From an uncultured Alphaproteobacteria bacterium (GTDB lineage Bacteria; Pseudomonadota; Alphaproteobacteria; HIMB59), in the NCBI GenBank assembly GCA_902575065.1, contig CACGPU010000001.1, forward strand, positions 62,001-126,000: 64,000 nt of DNA, given 5' to 3'. Under the pieces are notes generated by a model. The model did not search any database. It was not told the DNA's origin and was given only the letters and a program-made list of their open reading frames with translations. Shown one piece after another: positions 1 through 9,405 of the stretch. The number at the start of each line of letters is the position of its first letter. Position 1 is the stretch's first letter. The position numbers were made by a program, and so were the translations under genes.

Positions 1-153
1 CGTTGTCTCTATTGTAATAGAAAAATCGTTTCGTTCGATTGTTGAATTAGTATTCTTAAAGTCAAATCTATTATCAACTTCTCTTTTAGTATTATTGATG
101 GCATTATCAATTTCTTGAATATCTGGTGACGAGACAACATCAAAAGAAGGCAT
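1..153 (-). CDS. yajQ: YajQ-family nucleotide-binding protein (N-terminal part)
   Basis: Read on the minus strand from an ATG at 153, the frame stays open to the window edge and begins [16 protein letters not shown], followed by a stretch ending in NRFDFKN. This matches the start of the YajQ/DUF520 family (MPSFDvVSe.D..Ev.NA..... .RFDFk). The family consists of small cytoplasmic proteins with two ferredoxin-like domains that bind nucleotides, reported for tRNA/GTP and in some species cyclic-di-GMP. Only about 51 of roughly 160 residues are inside the window. It is divergent from the EamA gene, whose start codon is 2 bp away, so the two promoters must overlap the coding regions. Confidence 0.82.
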   Translation of the reverse strand, partial: MPSFDVVSSPDIQEIDNAINNTKREVDNRFDFKNTNSTIERNDFSITIETT

Positions 154-155
154 AA

Positions 156-1028
156 GTGAACAATACAATATTTTTATTTATTTCAACACTAATAGTTTGG
201 GGACCTACCTGGTATATTATTAAATTTCAACTTGGTATTGTTGATCCAATGACATCAGTTTTTTACCGGTTTTTCTTATCATCAATAATAATTTTAATAT
301 TTTGTATATTAAAAAAAATAAATCTTAAATTCACTCTAAAGGAGCATTTTTTTATAGCTGCTCTGGGTATATCATTATTTAATATAAATTATGTACTGTT
401 TTATCTATCTACAGTTCATTTAATAAGTGGATTTGTTGCTTTATGTTTTTCATCAATATTATTTATGAATGTTGTAAATAATATTATTTTTAAAGGTAAA
501 TTTCCAAAAATTATGACTTTGGTTGGAGGTTTTATTGGAACGTTAGGATTACTTTTCATATTTTATGATGAAATTATTAATTTTGAATTATCAAAGAGCA
601 CAAGTATTGGGATTTTACTTGGTGTATTGGCGACATATTTTGCATCTATTGGCAACTTAATTTCAGAGTATACCTCTAAAATTAAATTGAATGTTGTTGC
701 TGTTACAGGATATGGGATGTTGTATGGCTCCATAACATTATTAATTTATCTTTTAATAACTGGTACTGAATTAAATTTTGATTTTAGTTACAGATATATT
801 ATATCTTTACTTTATTTATCTATTTTTGGAAGTGTATTCGGTTTTATTCTTTATCTTTCAGTAATAAAAAATATAGGCGCCAATGATGCAGCATACATTG
901 CAATAATAATGCCACTTATAGCACTAATTATTTCTACAATATTTGAAGGTATGATATGGAACTTAAATTTATACATTGGGTCGTTTCTTGTGATATTTGG
1001 AAATATATTAATTTTAAAAAAAAATTAG
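156..1028 (+). CDS. EamA/DMT-family transporter
   Basis: A 290-residue, almost wholly hydrophobic protein with about ten membrane segments arranged as two EamA repeats (about residues 5-135 and 150-288). The N-terminal motif [14 protein letters not shown] and the PxxxxFYRF stretch after it are typical of drug/metabolite transporters, which export amino acids or other small metabolites through the inner membrane. The start is GTG at 156, immediately beside the divergent yajQ start. The stop overlaps the convergent MFS gene by 4 bp. The substrate cannot be told from sequence. Confidence 0.85.
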   Translation: MNNTIFLFISTLIVWGPTWYIIKFQLGIVDPMTSVFYRFFLSSIIILIFCILKKINLKFTLKEHFFIAALGISLFNINYVLFYLSTVHLISGFVALCFSSILFMNVVNNIIFKGKFPKIMTLVGGFIGTLGLLFIFYDEIINFELSKSTSIGILLGVLATYFASIGNLISEYTSKIKLNVVAVTGYGMLYGSITLLIYLLITGTELNFDFSYRYIISLLYLSIFGSVFGFILYLSVIKNIGANDAAYIAIIMPLIALIISTIFEGMIWNLNLYIGSFLVIFGNILILKKN

Positions 1029-2167
1029 TTTTTGAATAATTTCTTTTGTAAAATTACGATGATGCTTACTATGAAAAAAAGTATAAACATAGGTGTGTAT
1101 ACAAATTCTATGCCTATCATATCTGCAACATAACCTAAGGTAGGAGGTGCTATCATGAAAACCCCATATGTGCCTATTGTAATAATTGAAATACCGACAG
1201 TGGGATCAACACCTTTTATAGAGGAACCATACGTGTAACAAATTGGAATAACAGAAGAAACACAAAAACCAGCTATGATAAATCCAATTATTGCAAAAAA
1301 TAAAGAACCACTAAATGCAATTACTAAAGAACCAACCAATGAACCTACAACTGAGAAAACAAGAAAATTATAAATTCCAAACATTTGTTTTAATTTATCT
1401 CCTATTAGTCTTCCAAAAACCATGCTTCCATTAAAGGCTATTGCAGCAAGTCCAATATTGAAACCGTCTGCATTAATGTAATCTCTCATGTATAAAGACC
1501 CCCAGGAGTCGGTCCCCCCTTCCAAAAAAACTGCTGTGATAGCTAATACAACCAAAATTATAAGAAATAAGGGCCAACTAAAAAAAATTGAAAAAAAAGA
1601 TAAGGGGTCTGATTTATTATTTTCTATAGTTAAACTACTAAAAAATATTAATGGAGCTAAAAATACAATATAGACAAGAGAATTTATAAAAAAACTAATT
1701 TTAAATTCTAAGAATAAACTTGTTAACAAAGATCCAGATAATAGTCCAATACTCCAAAATGCGTGAAAGCCTGACATCATTGGTTTATTTAGTTTTTTTT
1801 CTAAAGAAGTGGCTTGAACATTAAGAATTACTTCAAAAAGTCCATAACAAACACCAAAAATAAGACTGAGTATTGCCATTAATTTGAATGAATGGGCAAA
1901 TGGTATGAGCAACCATAAAATACAAATTAGAAATCCAGATAAAAGAGATATTTTTTTTGATGGATAGAGTTGCATTATTTTTGGCATCGCTATCATTGTC
2001 AGCACAGAGCCAATTGAAAAAATTACAAAAAGATATCCCATGCCACTATAGTCAACGTTTATTTGATCTTTTATATCAGGGATTCTAATAGCCCAAAGGC
2101 CCACAAAAAAAGAAATAGAGAAAAAAAGTGCCTTACATGCATTTATTTCTGATATCTGTATTTTCAA
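1025..2167 (-). CDS. MFS transporter
   Basis: A 380-residue protein with about twelve predicted membrane segments and MFS-like features: a first segment followed by RIPDIKDQINVDYSGMGYLF and a long central loop near residue 180. The layout resembles YbjJ/FucP-type major facilitator proteins. It probably exports or imports a small solute across the inner membrane; no substrate can be assigned. It is convergent with the EamA gene and lies downstream of the thioesterase gene on the same strand with a 24-bp gap, so the two may be co-transcribed. Confidence 0.8.
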   Translation of the reverse strand: MKIQISEINACKALFFSISFFVGLWAIRIPDIKDQINVDYSGMGYLFVIFSIGSVLTMIAMPKIMQLYPSKKISLLSGFLICILWLLIPFAHSFKLMAILSLIFGVCYGLFEVILNVQATSLEKKLNKPMMSGFHAFWSIGLLSGSLLTSLFLEFKISFFINSLVYIVFLAPLIFFSSLTIENNKSDPLSFFSIFFSWPLFLIILVVLAITAVFLEGGTDSWGSLYMRDYINADGFNIGLAAIAFNGSMVFGRLIGDKLKQMFGIYNFLVFSVVGSLVGSLVIAFSGSLFFAIIGFIIAGFCVSSVIPICYTYGSSIKGVDPTVGISIITIGTYGVFMIAPPTLGYVADMIGIEFVYTPMFILFFIVSIIVILQKKLFKN

Positions 2168-2191
2168 TATTAACTCTAATTAATTAGATTA

Positions 2192-2629
2192 TTACCAACC
2201 ACCATCGTCATCTAATTTTTTGTCTTTTACAGTTTTCATAGATGATGTTTTAACTAACTTCCAAATACCATTTCCTGAAACAATAATTTCATTATTTGAA
2301 AATACTTGGCATTTAACAAAACAAAGTGTTTTTGTCATTCTCTCTATAGAAGGAATTCCAGTAAGCTCATCTCCTTTTTGTGCAGAAAAAGTAAAGTGAG
2401 TATTCATTGATATTGTTACGCATGGTCTGTTACCAAACGACTTATATGCAGCATTGCCCATAACATTATCCAAAAAAGACATTAAAAAGCCGCCATGGGC
2501 AAAGTTTCCAGAATTTAAATGCTTCTCAGAAACTGTCATTCTATACTTATGTTGATTATTTTCTAATTTTGTTTCTAACTCTCCAAGTAATTGTGAGTAT
2601 GAAGATTTTGATATTAACTTCCAGGTCAT
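2192..2629 (-). CDS. PaaI-type hotdog thioesterase
   Basis: A 145-residue hotdog-fold protein. The motif GNFAHGGFLMSFLDNVMGNA (about residues 41-60) is the HGG plus acidic residue signature of the 4HBT/PaaI thioesterases, and the central beta strands (VTISMNTHFTFSA) fit. These enzymes hydrolyse acyl-CoA thioesters in the cytoplasm. The acyl group is unknown. It is divergent from ggt over a 69-bp gap that should contain both promoters. Confidence 0.8.
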   Translation of the reverse strand: MTWKLISKSSYSQLLGELETKLENNQHKYRMTVSEKHLNSGNFAHGGFLMSFLDNVMGNAAYKSFGNRPCVTISMNTHFTFSAQKGDELTGIPSIERMTKTLCFVKCQVFSNNEIIVSGNGIWKLVKTSSMKTVKDKKLDDDGGW

Positions 2630-2698
2630 ATATAACTTTATAATGCAATCATTTAAAAAAGAAATAATTTATGGAATGTCGTAAAATTATTATTTGTA

Positions 2699-4450
2699 AT
2701 GAATAGATCTTACAGAATATTAGATAATAGCTCTAACAGTTTTATACCGAGTTATTCTGGAACAAACGGTGCTATAGCAACTCATTCAAATCTATCATCA
2801 ATTACTGCACATAATATCTTAAATGATGATAAAGGTAATGCCTTTGATGCTGCAGCTGGAGCTATGTTAGTTGAAGGCCTTGTAAATCCTCAAATGTTTG
2901 GCATGGGAGGTGAAGGAGTAATGATTTTAAAGCCCAAAGACCAAAGTCCTCTTGTCTTAAATGGTAATACTATATCTCCAAAAAAATTTAATTTTTTAAA
3001 TTTAGTTACAAGAGGATACACAGAAGTTCCTGATGAAGGAATTTTATGTGCTGGAGTTCCAGCAGCGTTTTCTAGTATTTTTAGAATGTTACAATTATTT
3101 GGTAAACTAGATTTTAGGACTATTTCTAAATATGCTAAAGAATACGCAAAAAAAGGATATCCTTTACACACTGGAATAATAAACCAAAATAAATTTGGGT
3201 TAAAAAGTCTAAAAAGTAAATTTATAAATGAGTGGAAAAATTCTGCAAAATTATATTTAAAAAATGATGAAATTCCAAAAGTAGGAAGTTTATTTAGAAA
3301 TTCGGCTTACGCAAACTTAATTGATTATCTTGGTAATTACGAAAAAAAAATTACAGGATCTCGTAATAACAAATTTAATAAGTTACATGATGCTTTTTAT
3401 AAGGGTGATGTTGCAAACTCAATTTTAAAATATTCGCAAAAAAATGAAGGGCTTCTCTCAAAAGAAGATTTTGAAAATTTTAATGTAAAATTTGAAAAAA
3501 CAATCTCAGAAAAATATGGTGATTATCAAGTTCATAAAACTAATTTATGGGGACAAGGATTAACTAGTTTAATGATGTTGAAAATGCTTAACAAACAAAA
3601 AATTAAATCTCTTAATTCAGCTAATGATATTCATAAATTTACAGAAATTTTAAAATTAACTTTTGCTGACAGAGAGATGTATTTCACTGGAAAGTACAAC
3701 TCAAAAGTCAAGGCCAATCACCTGTTAAATGACTCTTATCTTAATAAAAGAATGCTATTAATTAAAGAAAAGGCAATTGGCTCTATAATTCCAGGAAACC
3801 CCCTATCCAAGAAATCATTGCTTCCAATTGAAAATGATATTAAACCATGGGGAGCTGGCACAGTTCATATAAGTATTATAGATAAAGATAATAATGCTAT
3901 TTCTTGTACACCGAGTGGTGGATGGATAAGATCTAATGAAGTGATTAATGAATTAGGATTTCCCTTAGGTAATAGATTGATGACGTTTTATCTATCAAAA
4001 CCAGGTCACGTAAATTTTATAGCTCCTGAACAACAACCAAGGACAACATTAAGTCCTACTTTAATTATCAATCAAAAAAAAAGAGAGATCTTAAGTTGCG
4101 GGACAATGGGTGGTGACGCTCAAGATCAATGGCAAGCACAATTTTTAATGAATTATATATTTTCTAATAGGTCTATTGACCAAGCGTTAAATGAACCAAG
4201 AGTTTCATCAGAACATTTACCTGCTTTTTTTCATCCACATGATCCAAATTTCAAACAATTATTATTAGAAGACCGTCTTTCGCACTTTATCTCGCAATTA
4301 AATAAAAAAGGACATAAATGTCTTAAAACTACAGACTGGAGCGAAGGTTTTATTTTATGCGCTAGAAAACAAGATAAAATTTATGATGCATATGCAGATA
4401 TTAGAAGTTATAAGAGTCAAATATTTCAGGCACAGGCATTAGCATGGTAA
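2699..4450 (+). CDS. ggt: gamma-glutamyltransferase family protein
   Basis: A 583-residue Ntn-hydrolase of the gamma-glutamyltranspeptidase family. The N-terminal part carries the family hallmark GNAFDAAAGAMLVEGLVNPQ and GMGGEG. The processing site is GAGTVHIS, with Thr388 as the expected N-terminal nucleophile of the small subunit, followed by DKDNNAISCT. The late motif LSPTLIINQ plus GTMGGDAQ is also family-typical. No signal peptide is visible, so it is probably cytoplasmic, as in many gamma-glutamyl hydrolase or acylase paralogues. It may cleave glutathione or another gamma-glutamyl compound. The gene overlaps mazG by 7 bp and leads a four-gene overlapping run. Confidence 0.88.
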   Translation: MNRSYRILDNSSNSFIPSYSGTNGAIATHSNLSSITAHNILNDDKGNAFDAAAGAMLVEGLVNPQMFGMGGEGVMILKPKDQSPLVLNGNTISPKKFNFLNLVTRGYTEVPDEGILCAGVPAAFSSIFRMLQLFGKLDFRTISKYAKEYAKKGYPLHTGIINQNKFGLKSLKSKFINEWKNSAKLYLKNDEIPKVGSLFRNSAYANLIDYLGNYEKKITGSRNNKFNKLHDAFYKGDVANSILKYSQKNEGLLSKEDFENFNVKFEKTISEKYGDYQVHKTNLWGQGLTSLMMLKMLNKQKIKSLNSANDIHKFTEILKLTFADREMYFTGKYNSKVKANHLLNDSYLNKRMLLIKEKAIGSIIPGNPLSKKSLLPIENDIKPWGAGTVHISIIDKDNNAISCTPSGGWIRSNEVINELGFPLGNRLMTFYLSKPGHVNFIAPEQQPRTTLSPTLIINQKKREILSCGTMGGDAQDQWQAQFLMNYIFSNRSIDQALNEPRVSSEHLPAFFHPHDPNFKQLLLEDRLSHFISQLNKKGHKCLKTTDWSEGFILCARKQDKIYDAYADIRSYKSQIFQAQALAW

Positions 4451-5217
4451 AAAAAAAGAACAAATTTAATGATTTAATTAATGTAGTTAAGAGACTAAGA
4501 AACCCAAAAAATGGATGTCCGTGGGATATACAACAAACTTCCAAATCATTAGCAAAGTATACCTTAGAGGAAGCTTATGAAGTTATTGAAGCAATTGAGT
4601 CAAATAATAACAAAGAACTAGAAGGAGAACTTGGCGATTTGTTACTTCAAGTTATTTATCATTCAGTTATTGCTGCTGAAAAAAAGAGATTCTCAATTGA
4701 AGATGTCATTGATACAAGTGTAAAAAAAATGAAATCTCGTCATCCTCATATTTTTATGCGCGATGAGTCAATTAAAACCGTTCAAGATGTAAATGATTTT
4801 TGGGAAACACAAAAAAAATTTGAAAGAAAGAAGAAAGGTGCAAAATCTATTTTAGATGGTGTAAGTGTAAATCTCCCTGCTGTTACACGTTCACTTAAGC
4901 TTCAAAAAAGAGCTGCAAAAGAAGGATTTGATTGGAAAAATGCAAATGGAACCTTGAAGAAGGTAAAAGAGGAATTAAATGAGCTTTCAAATGAAATGAA
5001 GATAAATAATAAGAGAAAAATTAAAGAGGAATTAGGAGATTTATTATTTTCTTGTATTAATTTATCAAGAAAACTAGGACTTGATACTGAAACAGTTATT
5101 AGGGAATCTAATAGAAAATTTGAGAAAAGATTTAAAAAAATGGAAAAAACAATGAATAAAAAAAAATTGAAATGGAATTTGAATAATTTGGAGAAAGAAT
5201 GGCAAAAATCAAAATAA
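4444..5217 (+). CDS. mazG: nucleoside triphosphate pyrophosphohydrolase MazG
   Basis: A 257-residue protein with two MazG domains (about 8-110 and 145-235). The motifs GCPWDIQQTSKSLAKYTLEE, ELEGELGDLLLQV and the second KEELGDLLFS contain the EExxE and ExxD metal-binding acids. MazG hydrolyses NTPs and dNTPs to NMP and pyrophosphate, cleaning noncanonical nucleotides or modulating (p)ppGpp indirectly. The length is standard for full two-domain MazG. It overlaps ggt upstream and the TolC-like gene downstream by 19 bp. Confidence 0.93.
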   Translation: MVKKKNKFNDLINVVKRLRNPKNGCPWDIQQTSKSLAKYTLEEAYEVIEAIESNNNKELEGELGDLLLQVIYHSVIAAEKKRFSIEDVIDTSVKKMKSRHPHIFMRDESIKTVQDVNDFWETQKKFERKKKGAKSILDGVSVNLPAVTRSLKLQKRAAKEGFDWKNANGTLKKVKEELNELSNEMKINNKRKIKEELGDLLFSCINLSRKLGLDTETVIRESNRKFEKRFKKMEKTMNKKKLKWNLNNLEKEWQKSK

Positions 5218-6473
5218 TTTTTTTAATCTCATTTTTTCTATTTTTTTCAAAGAGTATTTTATCCTATGAAATAACTGATTTAATAAAAATTCTTGTCGAA
5301 AAAAATGAAACAAACTCACAATTTAAGTATGACAATTTGATTGACGATAAAAATTTACAATTAGCTGATACTCTCTATATACCAGAAATAGATTATTCAT
5401 TTTCTATTTCAAATAGTACAACTAGCACTGACTCTACTTCTACAGTAAACACAGATACACATTCATTAAGTGCTACGGTTAACCTCTATAACGGTGGATT
5501 TAGTCAGTTAAATTTAATAACTACACAAACTAGAAATCAAGCGTTTGATTATCTAAGAGAGTATCAAAAAGAGTTATTAATCAAAGAACTCCTAAACGGT
5601 TATAGTAATTTACAGACATTGATCTTTAAAAAGAAAAATCAACAACTGAATTTAGAATTTTATAGAAAAAAAGTGTTAGAGGCTGAAATATTATTTAAGG
5701 CAAACAGAATTACAAAAACAGAGGTATTAGATTTAGAAAACAAACTATTAGAAGCACAATCTGTGTCTTTAGATTATGATAGAAAAATAGATAATTTAAT
5801 GCTGCAAGTTAGTAAGTTACTTGATCTAGATATTTATGATGAAGATGTAAATTTTGATTATGTGATAGACGTATCTAACGCACAAATTAGCAAGAAATTA
5901 TTTTCAGAATTGATGAATTCCTCTTATGGTCAATATCTCACTTTTATTGAAAATACATATTTACCTGAACTAGAGATGAGCAAAAAAGATTTAAGACCTT
6001 CTGTTGACCTAACCTATTCCCTAAGTGAGAGTGATAATTATTCTGCAGTAATTGATCATAGAAGATCCTCATCCTTGTCACTATCTCTAAGCATTCCTAT
6101 TTATGACGGATTTAAAGATGAAAATAATTTTGATATTGAGGAATATAATTATCAGAAAAAATTATTAGAACATAAAGACTTAAAGAGAGACTTACTTAAT
6201 ACTTACTTAGAGTCTTGGAACAATTATGATTTTTATTTAAATAAAATAAACAACCAAGAAAAAATAATTGATAGCTTAGAATTAAAACTACAAGGAAATG
6301 AAATTTTATATAAAGCCCAAAAAATAGATATTACGCAACTTATCGAAAGTAAGAATGAATTAAATGATGCTCATAACATTTTATTAGATTTGAAATCTTC
6401 AAGAAAATATTATTTAATAGACATTCTGATATTAAACGGGGATCTAAATACAATTATTAATGGATTGGGATAG
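5199..6473 (+). CDS. TolC-like outer membrane efflux protein
   Basis: 424 residues with an N-terminal signal peptide (basic start, hydrophobic to about residue 22) and two related halves, each with a Ser/Thr-rich beta region (YSFSISNSTTST; YSLSESDNY) followed by long helices. Halves like LNLYNGGFSQ and LSIPIYDGFKDENN are the OEP repeat signature. TolC proteins form trimeric outer-membrane ducts for type I secretion or RND efflux. No membrane fusion protein or pump is adjacent, so it may serve systems encoded elsewhere. It overlaps mazG by 19 bp and lysR by 14 bp. Confidence 0.85.
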   Translation: MAKIKIIFLISFFLFFSKSILSYEITDLIKILVEKNETNSQFKYDNLIDDKNLQLADTLYIPEIDYSFSISNSTTSTDSTSTVNTDTHSLSATVNLYNGGFSQLNLITTQTRNQAFDYLREYQKELLIKELLNGYSNLQTLIFKKKNQQLNLEFYRKKVLEAEILFKANRITKTEVLDLENKLLEAQSVSLDYDRKIDNLMLQVSKLLDLDIYDEDVNFDYVIDVSNAQISKKLFSELMNSSYGQYLTFIENTYLPELEMSKKDLRPSVDLTYSLSESDNYSAVIDHRRSSSLSLSLSIPIYDGFKDENNFDIEEYNYQKKLLEHKDLKRDLLNTYLESWNNYDFYLNKINNQEKIIDSLELKLQGNEILYKAQKIDITQLIESKNELNDAHNILLDLKSSRKYYLIDILILNGDLNTIINGLG

Positions 6474-7353
6474 ACTTAAAACATTTTATCACGTAGCTAC
6501 AGCAGGTAGCATCTCTAGAGCTATGGATACTATTCACCTTAGTCAATCTGCTATTACCAGACAGATTCAATCTCTTGAGCATAGTTTAAAAACCAAACTA
6601 TTTAAAAGACACACAAAAGGTATAACTCTCACAGAGCAAGGTTCCTATCTTTTCGAAGAAACTGAAAAAATTTTTGCTGATTTAAATTCTATAGAAAAAA
6701 AGATAGTTGAATATAAGTCTGTTCCTACTGGTAACCTCTCCATTAATACTACAGTTGCTTTTGGATCTATGTGGCTTAGCCCCAGAATCAACGAATTTAT
6801 TCATGAATACCCAGAAATTAATCTAAAACTAAACTATTCTGAAGATGAACAAGATATGCTTCGCCAAGATTATGATATTGGCTTATGGATGCGAAAACCA
6901 AGACATTTAGATTTGGTTTCAAAGCACATAGCAACAATCAAATACCATATTTACGGATCAGCGAATTATATAAATGAAATGGGTATGCCTTTGAGAAGAT
7001 CAGAACTTAATAGTCATAGATTAATTACATATGGCATTGGAAAACCGTCCCCCCTTTCTGACACCAACTGGATACTGAAGACTGGTGTTAAAAAAAACCA
7101 AAAAAATAGAAGACCTCATATTACAATTAATAATCTATATGGTTTATTAGTAGCCGTTGAAACTGGTGCAGGTTTGGCTGCATTACCTGATTATATGGCT
7201 CAACATAAAGCCCATCTTGTTAAAGTATTACCAGATATAGAAGGACCAAGTTACGATGTTCATATGGTTTATCATGAAAATCTAAAAGGAAGTTTAAAAT
7301 TAATAGCTTTTAGAGATTTTCTTATGAATAAAATAAGCCAGTGGAGATTTTGA
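6460..7353 (+). CDS. LysR-type transcriptional regulator
   Basis: 297 residues. An N-terminal winged helix-turn-helix (about residues 3-62) includes SISRAMDTIHLSQSAITRQIQSLE, and a substrate-binding domain fills residues 90-290. LysR proteins usually control a divergently transcribed gene, but here the gene is the last member of the ggt-mazG-tolC run, its start lying inside the end of the TolC-like gene. The effector and target are unknown. A weak possibility is control of the argD gene 47 bp downstream. Confidence 0.88.
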   Translation: MDWDRLKTFYHVATAGSISRAMDTIHLSQSAITRQIQSLEHSLKTKLFKRHTKGITLTEQGSYLFEETEKIFADLNSIEKKIVEYKSVPTGNLSINTTVAFGSMWLSPRINEFIHEYPEINLKLNYSEDEQDMLRQDYDIGLWMRKPRHLDLVSKHIATIKYHIYGSANYINEMGMPLRRSELNSHRLITYGIGKPSPLSDTNWILKTGVKKNQKNRRPHITINNLYGLLVAVETGAGLAALPDYMAQHKAHLVKVLPDIEGPSYDVHMVYHENLKGSLKLIAFRDFLMNKISQWRF

Positions 7354-7399
7354 CTATCAAAATTTACTTTTTTTATTAAATATATACGTAAAAAAAAAC

Positions 7400-8554
7400 A
7401 TGAATAACTTATTAAAAACTTACAAGTTTAGTAATTTCAGAGTGGTAAAGGGCAATGGTTGTTATTTATACACCTCTGATAAAAGAAAATTATTAGATTT
7501 TTCTGCAGGGGTTGCTGTCAATTCTCTTGGATATAATCATCCTATAATTAAAAACAGCCTTAAAGCTCAACTAAAAACAGGAATTACTCATCTGTCAGGA
7601 TCACAAATACATGAATTTAAAACTAAATTATCTAAGTTACTATCTGATAATTCCAATAAAGGGGATGTATTCTTTTCTAACTCTGGTGCCGAGAGTATAG
7701 AGGCTGCTCTAAAAATTGCGAGAAATTATGGTAGTAAAAATGGTAAAGATGAGATTATCGCAATGACCTCCTCTTTTCATGGGAGAACAATTGGGGCTTT
7801 ATCCGTCGGTAGTAATAAAAAATATAAATCGAATATTGGTCCTGTTCCTGGAAAAGTAAAGTTTTGCAAGTTTAATGATGTCTCTCATCTGAAAAAATTA
7901 GTAAATAAAAAAACGGTAGCAATCATAATTGAATTTGTTCAGGGAGACGGAGGTATAAATATTTGCAGTCAGAATTTTGCAAAAGCTATAAAAGGGATAT
8001 GTAAAAATAAGAAAATTTTGCTTATTGGGGATGAAATACAAAGTGGTATAGGTCGAACTGGTAAAATATTTGCTTACAAACATTACGGTGTCAATCCAGA
8101 TATCATAACCTCTGCAAAAGGCCTAGGTTCAGGCATTCCCATAGGCGCTACTATAGTTAAAAAATATATATCCAAAATTATTTCTACTGGTTTTCATGGT
8201 TCAACTTTTGGAGGTGGTATGCTTCAGACAAGAGTTTCATATAATGTTTTTAGAACCATAAATAATAAAAGTTTTTTAAATAAAGTACTGATTAATGGTA
8301 ATTTATTATCTTCTCTAATAAAAAAAATGCACCACTTACATAAAGATAAAATAGTTGATACAAGATCTTTGGGTCTTATGGCTGGTGTAGAGTTTAAAAA
8401 TAATCAAACCGCATTAAAAACATATGAAAAAATGTCAAAAAATGGTCTTATTTCAACTCTAATTCAAGGGAATATAATTCGTCTTACACCTCCTTTGACT
8501 GTTTCAACTGGAGAAATAAGAAAGGCAATAAAGATAATAACTCAATCGATATAA
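7400..8554 (+). CDS. argD: acetylornithine aminotransferase family (class III PLP)
   Basis: 384 residues with the class III aminotransferase landmarks: SNSGAESIEAALKIAR, SFHGRTIGALS, the GDEIQSGIGRTG aspartate motif and the PLP lysine Lys240 in TSAKGLGSG. Best match in style is ArgD, which converts N-acetylglutamate semialdehyde to N-acetylornithine in arginine synthesis. It converges with the argB-like gene with a 2-bp gap, so all four arginine-type genes are neighbours in two transcription units. A paralogous role on another acylated aminoaldehyde cannot be excluded, given how divergent the neighbouring kinase is. Confidence 0.85.
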   Translation: MNNLLKTYKFSNFRVVKGNGCYLYTSDKRKLLDFSAGVAVNSLGYNHPIIKNSLKAQLKTGITHLSGSQIHEFKTKLSKLLSDNSNKGDVFFSNSGAESIEAALKIARNYGSKNGKDEIIAMTSSFHGRTIGALSVGSNKKYKSNIGPVPGKVKFCKFNDVSHLKKLVNKKTVAIIIEFVQGDGGINICSQNFAKAIKGICKNKKILLIGDEIQSGIGRTGKIFAYKHYGVNPDIITSAKGLGSGIPIGATIVKKYISKIISTGFHGSTFGGGMLQTRVSYNVFRTINNKSFLNKVLINGNLLSSLIKKMHHLHKDKIVDTRSLGLMAGVEFKNNQTALKTYEKMSKNGLISTLIQGNIIRLTPPLTVSTGEIRKAIKIITQSI

Positions 8555-8556
8555 TT

Positions 8557-9405
8557 TCAATAATCTAAAGATTGTTTTTGAAATACAGTACCAATACCCT
8601 CTTCTGTCTCTAACTCATTTATAAGAGCATTTTTTATTTCGCCACTTATAATATGAATTTTTTGAACACCTTGATTTAGAGCTTTTAATGAGTTTTCGAC
8701 TTTTACAATCATCCCATTTGAAATGATTTTCTCATCAAATAGTTTTCTTGCAACACTTTCATCGACTGCAGAAATTCTTTCTCCTTGCGTATTTTTGATA
8801 AAAGGGACATCAGAGATAAAAATTAGCTTACTAGCTGAGAGATTTATTGCTAATTCAGTAGCAATGGTGTCAGCATTAACATTTAATACTTCAGATGTAT
8901 TTTTATCTAAAACTAAACTTGGCATAATTATCATATCATGTTCTTTAAATAAGTTTTTAATTTGTAAAGCATCAACTGAAACGACGTCCCCTACCTGACC
9001 ATAATCAATATCATCAACTACATCTCTTCTTTTTGCTGCAATAAAGTCTTTTTTTGAAATAGGAATTGGAAAATTTCTGATATTATATCGTGAACTCAAG
9101 CTAAAAATATCTATTAAAATTTGACCAGATATTTTTTTGGCTGCCTCTATGTCTGAAGGAGATGTTACTCTTCTACCATTTATTTTTTTTGGCTCAATAC
9201 CATGTACGTTGATCATATAGTTATCTAGCTGTCGTCCAAATCCAAAGACTAAAACAACTTTTAACTTCGAAATAGAGTTTAATAATTCTTTAATGTCGCT
9301 TATAACATTATCAATACTACCTTCATTATCGCAAATTTTACCACTAACTTTAATGACAAGTATGGAATTTTGTAATATTGATTGATAAAAACTTTGATTT
9401 TTCAT
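8557..9405 (-). CDS. argB: acetylglutamate kinase-like amino acid kinase (divergent)
   Basis: 282 residues of the amino-acid-kinase fold. The C-terminal half fits acetylglutamate kinase: NVNADTIATELAINLSA, KLIFISDVPFI and the lysine in SNGMIVKVENSLKAL. The N-terminal half is unusual: the first nucleotide loop reads VIKVSGKICD, and the substrate glycine motif, normally HGGGPQI, reads FGFGRQLDNY. The product would be an N-acylglutamyl phosphate for the ArgC next door. The altered loop suggests a changed regulatory or substrate pocket. It abuts argC by 1 bp (ATG/stop overlap), third gene of a P-loop protein-argC-argB operon. Confidence 0.78.
   Translation of the reverse strand: MKNQSFYQSILQNSILVIKVSGKICDNEGSIDNVISDIKELLNSISKLKVVLVFGFGRQLDNYMINVHGIEPKKINGRRVTSPSDIEAAKKISGQILIDIFSLSSRYNIRNFPIPISKKDFIAAKRRDVVDDIDYGQVGDVVSVDALQIKNLFKEHDMIIMPSLVLDKNTSEVLNVNADTIATELAINLSASKLIFISDVPFIKNTQGERISAVDESVARKLFDEKIISNGMIVKVENSLKALNQGVQKIHIISGEIKNALINELETEEGIGTVFQKQSLDY

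Noticed and set aside
1488-1673. Plus-strand 61-codon ORF
   Set aside because: Antisense shadow in the MFS transporter gene, with no start signal.
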